Notes under the pieces: generated by a model
Seen by the model: only the letters and a program-made list of their open reading frames with translations
Told to the model about the DNA's origin: nothing
Databases searched by the model: none
Shown: positions 54,800-64,000 of the stretch, piece by piece
How the letters are laid out: each line of letters begins with the position of its first letter
Numbering within the stretch: position 1 is the stretch's first letter
Position numbers and translations under genes: made by a program
Assembly: GCA_026936325.1 (NCBI GenBank)
Contig: JAPTHN010000003.1
Location: 82,511,006-82,575,005, forward strand
DNA: 64,000 nucleotides
Source: Platynereis dumerilii
Lineage: Eukaryota; Annelida; Polychaeta; Phyllodocida; Nereididae
Reading direction: 5' to 3'

Positions 54800-56431
54800 A
54801 TCTATTCATGATAAGAATAAGTATAAGAATAAGAAAAATTTATTTTCAATCGCACAAGAGTAAAACAGTAAACATTAGCTTGAAGCTATTTGGCGATTAT
54901 AATAAAACAAGATAACAACAATACCAATGCAAAAAGGTAAAAGTACAATGTAGACAAAGGAGGGAGAGAGGAAAAAAAGATAGAGAAAAAAGCAACAATA
55001 TATGCAATAGACATAATGTAAATGATAAAAATGTTATATGATAAAAGAGCATGAAGAACATTGACACTGAGGACCATCCCAAGAACTTAGCATATTTTTA
55101 AAAACTTTATATTCTGTGACTTTAAAATGAGCAGGCAACAAAATATATATGTGAGCACCATGAAATGTAAACGTGTTTTTCCCATATCTCACAGTATTTT
55201 AAAAGTAGGCGTGACTAGTTTGTTAGAGTCTCTAAGATTGTGGTCAGTCACTTTCTGTTTGAAGAGATCCTTCATGAAAACAGGGTTGAGTTGATCGATG
55301 CTCTTGAAAACTTCTAGTGCATTGAGACGTAAACGTTTTACATGCAGGGTGGACTGTTTGCACTTCCTTAACAGCTCATCATATGTAGATGTTGTGTCAT
55401 TATGCAGCAGTCGCAGCGCCCTCTTCTGGATCTCCTCCATCTTCCTCATACTGGCTGTGCTACAGAAATGCCAAACAACAGGACAGTAGTTGAAGTTTGA
55501 GCAGACAAAGGCATTGTGGACCAAGGTCATTTCTTTCAGATGGAACACATTCTGGAATCTTCTTAAGATGTTCAGTTGCCTTGATGCCTTCTTGCAGATG
55601 TTCTCTGTCAAATGTTTATTTGGAGTCAATTGTGATTCCCAGGAGCTGTATGTAATCTTCATTTTTCAGATCATTGCCATCAATCGTAATTTGAGGTGGT
55701 ATTTCATCGGAGCTGTAGGCTGACTTGATGTACATTATTTGGAATTTGTCGGGATTGATCTTCATGAAGTTGGAGCTGAACCACTTTATGGAGTTCTCCG
55801 CATCAAGTTGGAGAGCTGCAGTAACCGCTTCAATGGAGCCTCCACTTATACTGAGGGTGTTGTCATCAGCGTAGTTGGCGAGACTGCACTTGTCCATAAA
55901 GTAAAAGATGTCATTAACAAATATGTTAAATATAATGGGTCCAAGACAAGAACCTTGGGGAATTCCTTTGCTAATCTTGGCCCAGCTGCTCCGTTTGCCA
56001 TCAATTTTCACTCTCAGTTTCCTGTCAGATAAGTAACTCGCAATGAGTCTGCACGCACTGTCTGTGAAGCCATAAGCTTTGAGCTTGCATAGCAGAAGGC
56101 AATGAGGGACACAATCAAATGCCTTTGATAAGTCCATAAGGAGGGTGCCCACTAACTCTTTGTTGTCTAGGGCATGCTTCCAGAACTCCAGGAGGCTGAT
56201 GAGGATGTGACAGCTGCCACAGTTCTTTCTATAAGCACATAACATATCATTGTATTTGGATAGGAAGAAATCCGTCATCTGATCAGCTATGATGTTTTCG
56301 AAGATCTTATCAAACACCGCAAGAATGCTCACTGGTCTGTAGTTTTCTATCAGATGGCTGTCTGCAAGTGACAGACAAACCTTCATTATATCACATACTG
56401 GCTGATGAGCATGAGGTTGGGTAGCTACCAT
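54800..56431 (-). pseudogene. CR1-like LINE, reverse-transcriptase part and 3' end (antisense)
   Basis: The minus strand encodes RT blocks in order: 'IENYRPVSILAVFDKIFE', 'LLMDLSKAFDCVPH', 'GIPQGSCLGPIIFNIFVND', 'YADDNTLSI' (catalytic YADD), 'KINPDKFQIM'. After a frameshift near 55640 it continues 'HLTENICKKASRQLNILRR', 'NYCPVVWHFCSTAS' and 'MEEIQKRALRLL' to about 55190. A 3' UTR runs to about 54800, ending in 'aagaataag' repeats. 5'-truncated at about 56431. It sits in the 6.3-kb gene B intron. Confidence 0.85.
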
Positions 56432-56446
56432 TTCTCGCAGTAGAAA

Positions 56447-57060
56447 CCTATGTCATCATTGATGGCATGGCTATGGTACAATCCATTGCAAAGTCCTCAA
56501 GGGCCATCACCTTTGGTGATATTGCTGACATCTTTTGCAAGGTTGTATTCAACAACTTCTTTGAGTATTTTTCCAGAGTTAATTTAGTGTTTGACACCCA
56601 CAAAGAAAATCCCATCAAAGGTAAACTGCGTGAAAGAAGCACAGGAAAAAGACCAGAAAATTAGGCGGATGGTTGACAATGGTGCTGTCAATTAGCCAGC
56701 TTCCTGGTCAAACTTCAGCGGCCTGAACGAGAACAAAAGGAACATGATCACATTTTTGACATCCAAAATAATGCCATCTGGACATGCCATCTGGACATGA
56801 AATTGTTTTGGCTGGTGGATTTGACTGCCCAGAGATTGCAAGGTCAACTGTGTCTGGTATTGTTCACCATCTCAAACGTAGTCACGAGGAAGCAGACACG
56901 CATATTGTACTCCATGCACTCGATGTTGCACAAAAAGGCATGAAATGTGTCATTGTCCACAGTCGTGATACAGACGTTTTGCTTTTATTACTCTTCCACA
57001 GTACAGCTGAAGAAGTGAGGGTGGATCTGGAACAAAGAGCAGACCAAGGCATATTCCGAA
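56447..57060 (+). pseudogene. Fragment of an uncharacterised PIN-like invertebrate gene family
   Basis: 'YVIIDGMAMVQSIAKSS', 'TFGDIADIFCKVVF' and 'VNLVFDTHKENPIKGKLRER' are followed, after a gap and frame change, by 'SHEEADTHIVLHALDVAQKG' and 'CVIVHSRDTDVLLLLLFH'. This order of motifs is familiar from a repeated invertebrate and fish gene family of unknown function. A PIN-like fold is an inference from the spaced acidic motifs. It is wedged between two LINE pieces. Confidence 0.5.
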
Positions 57061-58100
57061 TAATTATAGGTCTATAGCACCAAGCAGTATTATTGGTAAA
57101 ATATTTGATTTGATAATTTTGGAGAAAGAACAAAACAATCTTGTTACTTCTAATTTACAATTCGGTTTCAAGGCTAAGTCCTCCACCACACAGTGTACCC
57201 ATGTTCTTAATGAGACTATAAATTATTACAACTATAAACATACTAATGTATATGTACTTATGCTAGATAACACAAAAGCCTTTGATTGTGTTCATTACTG
57301 TAAACTTTTCAAATTATTGCTTAAACGTTAAATTCACCCTCTGGTTCTTAGTTCTTAGTTTACTTATAAACATGTATACTAGTCAGTGTCTCCGGGTTAG
57401 ATGGGGTGAAAAACATCGAATACTTTATCTGTAATGAACGGTGTAAAGCAGGGTGGAGTTATGTCTCCCATATTATTTTCAATATATATTGATGATTTGC
57501 TGATTGAACTGGAAAAATCTGGGGTTGGTTGTCAAATAGGCAATGGATTTGTTGGCACGTTAGCATATGCCGATGATCTTACTCTTGTTTGTCCCACTTT
57601 GAATGGTATGAGACGGATGGTCGAAATCTGTGAAAAATATGCTGAAGAGTTTAGTATACTGTTTAACGGAAGTAAAAGTCAGTTAATGCTCTTTAGAGGA
57701 CGTATTTGTAGAGATTTGAAAGGTAATGTTTATGTAAATGGTTCAGTTCTACAATATTGTGAAAAAGCATTACATCTGGGTAATTTAGTATCTACGGTAG
57801 ATAATGTAAGTGGTATAAAACAAGCAATAGGCTGTTTTTGGCAGAATTTCAATTTATTTATGGCTGTTTTGGTCACATGTATTCCTATTTAAAATGTAAC
57901 TATTCCGTCAATACTGCTGCTCTCTTTATGGTTCACCGTTATGGGATCTTTATAGTACAGCAGTGGAAGACTTGTGTGTCTCATGGAGAAAAGCTTTAAG
58001 AGTACTCTGGAATATCAATTATAGGACTCATTGTAATATTGTAGAGTGGCTTTCAGATTCCTTACCATTGCATACTCAGTTGAAATGTTGTTTTATTAAT
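57060..58100 (+). pseudogene. LINE reverse-transcriptase fragment (plus strand)
   Basis: 'NNYRSIAPSSIIGKIFDLII', 'LQFGFKAKSSTTQCTHVLNE', 'LMLDNTKAFDCVHYCKLF', 'MNGVKQGGVMSPILFSIYID' and 'LAYADDLTLVCP' (catalytic YADD). Then 'YGSPLWDLYSTAVEDLC' and 'WRKALRVLWNINYRTHCN' to about 58095. Stops and frame changes interrupt it near 57330 and 57890. A different LINE family from that at 54800-56431. Confidence 0.8.
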
Positions 58101-58415
58101 ATAAATTGATAAAGTATTCGATGTTTTTCACCCCATCTAACCCGGAGACACTGACTAGTATACATGTTTATAAGTAAACTAAGAACTAAGAACCAGAGGG
58201 TGAATTTAACGTTTAAGCAATAATTTGAAAAGTTTACAGTAATGAACACAATCAAAGGCTTTTGTGGCATCTAGCATAAGTACATATACATTAGTATGTT
58301 TATAGTTGTAATAATTTATAGTCTCATTAAGAACATGGGTACACTGTGTGGTGGAGGACTTAGCCTTGAAACCGAATTGTAAATTAGAAGTAACAAGATT
58401 GTTTTGTTCGCTTTT
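58095..58415 (-). pseudogene. Inverted, near-identical copy of the RT segment 57113-57435
   Basis: The minus strand repeats 'EQNNLVTSNLQFGFKAKSST' to 'KLFKLLLKR' and the following 'MYTSQCLRVRWGEKHR' almost base for base. The two copies form a ~320-bp stem around a ~660-bp loop holding the YADD region. Confidence 0.9.
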
Positions 58416-59070
58416 AAGAACAAAATCGACAAACACTGGAGACACCATCCATCAAGATACGACCCTGACAGTCTAGATGAGCTTCTTTGAACCAAATTGA
58501 ACATTGTAAAAGGCATCACATGAGGCCTAGTCGATCGTTCAATCCAAACAAGGCTTGGAAACATGAAGTCGACGTAATGCCCTCCAAATAGGGAAATAGA
58601 AACTGCGGTACATGCAAGGCATCACATGAGGCCGGAAGGAAGGTACCACAAGACACTTGATTTTGAGCAACAAGCCCAGTAACCCATCTGCCTCCAGAGA
58701 ACAACAAGGACGGGACGTAAAACAGGCATCACTTGAGGCCTGACTAGCGCAGAACTCCACAAATAGTGAAAGTAAACTACATCTGGAGGGCATCACATGA
58801 GGCCCAGCCATACTGCTTGGCACACACATCTTCTAACTACCAGTCGGCAAACCCCGGGCACCACATGGGGCCTGCATTTGTGTACTTAGACTGTATATAG
58901 CCGTGTACAACTGTACATAGACTGTAATTTATATTGTATATAAAAATGTGTATATTGTACATACTACTTTCACTGTAAATATTTGCACCATGTCAGAGAC
59001 ACACAGAGGATCTGGATACAGAGGTTGGGAAACCTGCGTCCAGTAACCCACTGAACTGAACTGAACTGAA
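58416..59070 (+). mobile_element. CR1-like LINE 3' end with repeated hairpin motif and (AACTG)n tail
   Basis: Opens with the end of ORF2 ('FKNKIDKHWRHHPSRYDPDS', stop at 58488-58490). The 3' UTR has five copies of GGCATCACATGAGGCC or close forms (58506, 58617, 58723, 58788, 58858). It closes with 'actgaactgaactgaactga' at 59049-59070, a CR1/L2-type tandem tail. Confidence 0.75.
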
Positions 59071-59249
59071 CCAATCTTTATGATCTAAACACCACTGGAA
59101 TCTGCATTAAAGACCCAATTTTACAAAAATAAGCACAAATCAATTGTCTGCAGTTAAAATTTGAAAAATTGTAGCTAGATTATAGCACTGCGGTCAAAAT
59201 TTAGCAGCCTGAAAAGCTTTACGGATTGAACTGACGGCTAATCAATGGA

Positions 59250-59465
59250 AGGCCATCGAACCTCAATAATTCACAATTGAGAAATGGATGGATGATTGGC
59301 GCTTTACGTCCAGTATTTGTGCACTTGGTAGCCCAATTAGAACAGGAGTAGGACACAGCAATGAGGCGACGGATGATTGACAGACCCGCCCAGCAATAGT
59401 CCGGTTGACCCTGCAAGAGCTGGTTTCGAACCCGGGACCCAGCGATTGGCTAGCACCCCTCCCCC
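59250..59465 (-). mobile_element. SINE family B, most complete copy
   Basis: Minus strand: B box 'gggttcgaaacc' (59420-59432), then 'gtctgtcaatcatccgtcgc', 'gctaccaagtgcacaaatac' and 'ggacgtaaagcgccaatcat', with an (atcc)n tail. The tRNA-like A box is not clear, so the head may be truncated. Confidence 0.75.
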
Positions 59466-60640
59466 TCAAAACTCACATATATCTTGAAGGTGACATTGTT
59501 GCGACTACCAAAAGAGATTAATTCCAAGTACAATGAAAGCTAAATGTCACGGATGCAAAGAAAGGAGGCACAAAAAATTTTACATGGAATTACTTTTATT
59601 GAAAAAGATAGTGAGATGATGACTGGTTACAAAGAGTGAATAGTGAGAGTAATGAGGGGGAGGGGGGTTAAATAACACAGCAATAGATAGAATTATCTTT
59701 TTGTTTCCCAAAAAAAATAGAGTCCAACACTTTTTGCAGAAATTTTGCACGAAAACGCCAATATCTCATAAAATAAAAGAGATATCAGCATCTGGTTTTA
59801 ACCACTCCTATGACAAAAAAATTTTATTGGAAAAAAAAGTTTTAAAGAAAATCCTTTTATATTGCATGAATCTGTTGCCAAAACAAAATGACTGGGTGAA
59901 AAAAAATATGGTTGGCAAAACTTGAACGATTCCCTTACTTATGCATTCTGCAACCCAAAAAATGTCAAAAATGAGGGGTAAAAAATGTTAAACTGTATTT
60001 GAAGTTTAAAAACTACCTGAACATAAAAATTCATTACAAACGGAGCATAGCTGCACTTTTTTCACACCGGTACTATAATCGACTGCGACACTATGAGGAA
60101 AAGAGCGAAAAACATGCATTTCGCAATTTCTTCAATAATTTAAAAACCGCAACGGGGATTTTGACAAAAATTTGTCAGAAAAGAATCCAAATGTGTCTTG
60201 TTGCCTCTATCAGATTTGGAAAATTCAGCTCTAACAGTTACCGAGTTGCTGATTTTTAAATATGTTATGTTGAAGCGCCCCCTAGTGGCCAAAATCTACA
60301 TGGAGATTCCAAGGTAAAATGTTTCATTATATTAGTAAAGAGGACCAACAGAGCAATCATTCACACAGGAAGAACAGATAAATCAATCCATTTTGTAACT
60401 CAAGATATAGATGAAATCTCCTTTCTTCATTTTTTCTAAGAAATATTCTAACATCCTTGAGAAACTTCGAAGCCTAGGAATGGCGGCAAAAGATGCACAG
60501 TAGTTGGGTCCATATGTCTATTCAAAAAAATTGATACCCTAAGAGGGAAAGATTTTGAATCGAGGCCAGTTTTCCACAAGTAACGTTTTACGAAACTCCA
60601 CCTTCCTATTTAGAGTGCTACCATTTGCCATCACTCAGGC
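59466..60640. other. Intron stretch with one CTCF-like motif
   Basis: No exon or element ends recognised. The CTCF-core-like AGCGCCCCCTAGTGGCC is at 60274-60290. Confidence 0.4.
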
Positions 60641-60950
60641 ATTCAGGTGCACTTTACAATGTTTATATATAATCGAAGCAGTGATGACTGTCCACATAGA
60701 TGTCCGGATGTCCTCATTCCATCTTTTTCCTTGATGCTCAACTGCTCGTCGGTCCAATGCTTGTCATCCAGGTGGAGTCTGGCTGGGACATTTTTGTTGC
60801 ACACATACACCAGACAGGAGGATGGACCTCTGCCCACTCAGTGGCCATCTCCCCAGGCCACAACTGTCTCTAACTCACTCCAATTTAGTTCCAGGACGGG
60901 GATTCGAACCCACGTCAACTGCTATAACCATTAGGCCACGGAGGAACTAA
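60640..60950 (-). mobile_element. tRNA-derived SINE family C (antisense)
   Basis: Minus-strand head: GTTCC/GGAAC acceptor pairing, A box 'tggcctaatgg' and perfect B box GGTTCGAATCC (60900-60910). The anticodon arm is missing or shortened, so it is not a tRNA gene. The body ('ggccactgagtgggcagagg') runs to about 60640. Target duplication not found. Confidence 0.65.
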
Positions 60951-61031
60951 CAAAGTAACAATAGTAAATAAATTTTAGTATTGTAACTTCGTCCACATAA
61001 AAACATTTTGAAGTCCTTTTTAACAACTTAC

Positions 61032-61151
61032 CTGAAGTAACCAGAGTGTCCGGCCAGGATAGCGGACCAACGACTGAAGTTGTTCCTTATCATATAGATC
61101 TGAGAACACCTCTCCAGAATGCAATGTCAACTTGCAACATGAAACCATCAT
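61032..61151 (-). CDS. Gene B exon 1 (first visible, 40 codons)
   Basis: Minus-strand acceptor 'ttgcag' and donor 'gtaagt'. 'MMVSCCKLTLHSGEVFSDLY' to 'GRTLWLLQ', the same length as gene A exon 14125-14244. The flanking intron is also conserved up to about 61262, which places the duplication boundary. The expected 193-nt exon upstream is not found in the remaining 2.7 kb. Confidence 0.85.
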
Positions 61152-61261
61152 CTGCAATTATTGAAAAGCATATTATCAATAAATCAAATATCTTAGTCAA
61201 ATTGAGGATGGTTGGTGGCTTTGGTGATTTTTACTAGCCTACAGCTCTCTTAGTATGGAGG

Positions 61262-64000
61262 ATAAGGCTCTGAAATTGGGAGAATCGAGCACTTTGTCAT
61301 AAAGGTATGAAATTTGGTACACCTATACGGCTTGTAGCATGGTATTGTGTACAGGGGCTTTTTTTCAGACTGGAAAGCTTATTATTTCAACATGATATGT
61401 TATTTGGACATGGCATGTATCTGATTGACTAGAGGAGAATGTGTAGTTTTCAGAAATATATGGTTTGATATGTGTTGGTTGATTTGCCTATCACCATAAA
61501 TCAAAATTCTGCTCAAAAAACACAATTTTTGCCTTGTTTATAGCTCATTCACAAATAGTATTGCTTATAAATGGTGATGATTTTGATATTTTGACAATTT
61601 TCAAAATGAAATAATTGGTTCAGTATCACAGACTGAAACACAAAGAACATATTTAGCTAAAACATTTATAGTTTTACAGTGTTAGGGTTCACCAGGGGAA
61701 TTTTTTACATGGAGATGTCACTTAGTTTGAAAACCATTGATTTTCTTACATGCACTTTTGATCTCTCCTGGAATATATATCCTATATATCTGGAATATCG
61801 CTAATGGCTGTGTGGAAGCCCCATAGTATCCCTCTTTCAGACCAACCCTTCTTCAGTTCCTGAGACCATTATAAGAGCACATTTGGGATACTTTTACATT
61901 GCTTATGCAAATGTTCACAAGTACGTCGCGTTTTACAAATTCCTAGGTCTAGGTGTCAAAGTTTGAGAGGTAAAGTTGAAAATTTTTTACAGATATTTAT
62001 GTATCAAACTGCAATGTAGGACAAAATATTTAGTCTCTAACAATTATATTGAACTTGTTAGAGCTGATCTTAGTGCGTTCACAAGTACGTCGCGTTTGGA
62101 GAAACTGACACTTCCTGCTGCCACGTCACCACGGTCGTGTCAATTGCATGGATACTTGTGAATAACCATTAGAAAACACATTTAAGAAGCAAAAAAAAAA
62201 TGTTGAGAGAAATCTGAACTCAATTATGCGCAAAATTAGCATATTTTTTAAAATATGATAAATGAGAGAAAACTATCAAAAACCATATTTTTTCTCTTAA
62301 TTATGCTATAGACGGGTAATTCTGGATTAAATCCAATATCAATAATGCCAATTTGAATTATTTTCTTCAATGGACCATGCATATATTTTAAAATGAAAAT
62401 TAGTAGGGCTATTTTGGGGAGAGTCAAAAATCTGCTATTAACTTGGAACAAAACCCAAGACCGAACATCCTAAATCAAATGCTGTGTCTAATAATTAGGT
62501 TCCCTAGAACTATAACTAACTGATTTAGAATATAATTTCCTTATTTTGATGCCTTCATCTCCATATTATATTACATGATTTCTTGTTAATTTCAGGGAAT
62601 TTATCTTATCGCAATATTGAAGTGTTTAATCATTATTTACCAATTTTTAAAGGTTAAATTGATTTTCCACTATGTTTTAACCATGTTCATTATTCATTTC
62701 ATATTACTAGACCCCCAATTTGGTTTGTTGAGCTGTTATTATACATCCAAAAATGACACTGAAATTGACTTTGGCTTGGTTTTTGTTGAGTATAGTCAAT
62801 GCTATTATGACTATGGTTACCATTTTTTCCAAAGTTAGTCAAGACTATATCATGAACGTTTCCTGTTGGTTTGGTGTCTTTAATACTTATATTTTTTGTG
62901 GCACAAGTGTTTTGACCAGGTCTGGAGAATTAAATTTTTGCAGGGCGAAGCTTAAGATGCAGCTCCTCACTGCCTGCAGTTAGAAATATAAAACCCCATC
63001 AAAATATACTCCAGTATGCTTATTATAAGTGTTCCAAAAATTAACTTCCTGGATTAAGTTGAAGTACTTATTTTTTTGATGAAATAAACCGTATTCCGGT
63101 TCCGTCACGATTCATCCCAGTGTACCGATTCAACCGTTATTACGGAACAAAGAAAGCTCATTAAGCTCAATCCTTTTGGATTTAGTTTCCCTAATATATT
63201 AGCTATCAAAATATAAGAAGTAGTTAATTGTGCTATAACTTTCATTTTTCATCATCGGTGGCCAAAATGTGTACACAATAGTGTGCTACAAGCCATACTA
63301 GATGCCATCAGGAATATTTTTAGGGACGGAGCCATTTTGAAATGTTATTGTGGTTGCCATGGCAACCATTTCAATTTGGGACTGTCCACATACAATCATA
63401 AAAGATCAGAATAAATTATTTTCTTTCTGTTTAACCCAATTTTTGCCATTTTCAGACAAAATTAAAATTATATGTATGTTTTGGATAATATTTAGATTTT
63501 GTATAAATTTTTTTGAGTTTACAGTTTGTTGCTATGGTGATAAGTGGAGTAAAAGTGGAATTTTTTCGTTTATTTTTAGCTAATTAAATATTCAGTTTCA
63601 ACCAGAAGGGCATAAAATGCTTCTGCTGACAAAAGTAAGGTGGTAATGGAATGCCAAGATTCTCTTCTTTTACATGATGTGAAATGCTGATGTTGGTAAC
63701 CATGACAACCACTTTCATGCAGTCAAAAGAAATGCAAAGTTGTTTCAGAACATTGGTTCTGAAAAACAATGTTTGGCCTGATTAAGCATATTTAATCACG
63801 AGAAACCTGAAATATCTTTACCAAATCATTGTTCGCTTGATCAAAATTTTATTTTTGTGGTTTGACCTTCCAGGTCAATGGTTGTCATGGTGATATATGC
63901 ATGTCAAAATGGAAATTATTGCCATTTTTGTGCATATTTCCGAAGTTTGGCTTCAAGCAGCTTGGTATATATTTCTTGTATGGACAAAAATAAGGTGTGA
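61262..64000. other. Terminal stretch, no gene recognised
   Basis: AT-rich DNA upstream of visible gene B. A 20-bp direct repeat 'ttcacaagtacgtcgcgttt' lies at 61915 and 62079. The perfect 16-bp palindrome GGTTGCCATGGCAACC is at 63352-63367. No exon matching gene A exons 1-5 is visible. Confidence 0.45.

Larger units (their letters stand above)
34876..61151 (-). other. Gene B: ankyrin-repeat cGAS-like (Mab-21) protein, whole visible locus
   Basis: Four exons join in frame on the minus strand: 61032-61151, 53735-54726, 51762-53421 and 34876-35325 (3222 nt, 1073 aa plus stop). It is the paralog of gene A, in convergent orientation, with identical exon phases. Homology to gene A runs through the first visible exon into its upstream intron and stops near 61262 (gene A about 14000). 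Upstream exons are not visible in this window. Catalytic residues are intact: G754-S755, E767, D769, D846 of the model. Introns are swollen by transposons to 6305 and 16436 bp. Confidence 0.8.

Noticed and set aside
60895-60950. Possible tRNA gene on the minus strand
   Set aside because: A and B boxes and acceptor pairing are good, but the anticodon arm is absent and a SINE body follows.

Overview
The window is eukaryotic, AT-rich, intron-bearing animal DNA. GT-AG introns, CR1-type LINEs, tRNA-derived SINEs, Tc1/mariner elements, palindromic MITEs and TGACCTTTGACC-rich repeats suggest a marine invertebrate, either a lophotrochozoan or an invertebrate deuterostome. I cannot name the species. 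I saw no bacterial operons, CRISPR array, rRNA or complete tRNA gene, and recognised no LTR retroelement, Polinton or other virus-like element.

The host content is a pair of large paralogous genes facing tail to tail. Gene A is on the + strand (visible exons 7055-20791). Gene B is on the - strand (visible exons 61151 down to 34876). Both encode a long, degenerate ankyrin-repeat solenoid ending in a Mab-21/cGAS-like nucleotidyltransferase domain. Both keep the GS motif, the E-x-D pair and the third Asp, so they read as catalytically competent cGAS-like receptor (cGLR) candidates with ankyrin sensor or scaffold arms. Every exon junction I placed keeps frame (A: 9 exons, 4659 nt, 1552 aa; B: 4 exons, 3222 nt, 1073 aa). 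The 5' ends of both are unresolved. The paralogs are very similar except for a block of about 45 residues just after the active-site DEID motif, which has diverged without length change.

Layout: 1-6900 is repeat-rich and holds LINE fragments, a mariner MITE, an SGNH-esterase-like fragment and a 'GGGGAGAC' TIR element. 7055-20791 is gene A, whose 5-kb intron holds a palindromic Tc1 interrupted by a TTAA-flanked fold-back element. 20792-34875 lies between the two gene ends. It holds two complete RT-less ('half-LINE') retroelements with target-site duplications, a 72-bp satellite, and a giant hairpin of 21-bp satellite arms. 34876-61151 is gene B. Its last intron (16.4 kb) carries PstI-EcoRI-PstI palindrome arrays, a 7.2-kb mariner fold-back, SINEs and a 3.3-kb TIR element; its 6.3-kb upstream intron carries LINE reverse-transcriptase fragments and a PIN-like gene fragment. 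61262-64000 shows no recognisable gene.

Three themes recur. Transposons explain nearly all intron length differences between the paralogs. Palindromes exist at every scale from 10 bp to 7 kb. Several mobile elements appear to share one retrotransposition machinery, because a tRNA-SINE carries the same 3' tail as the half-LINEs.
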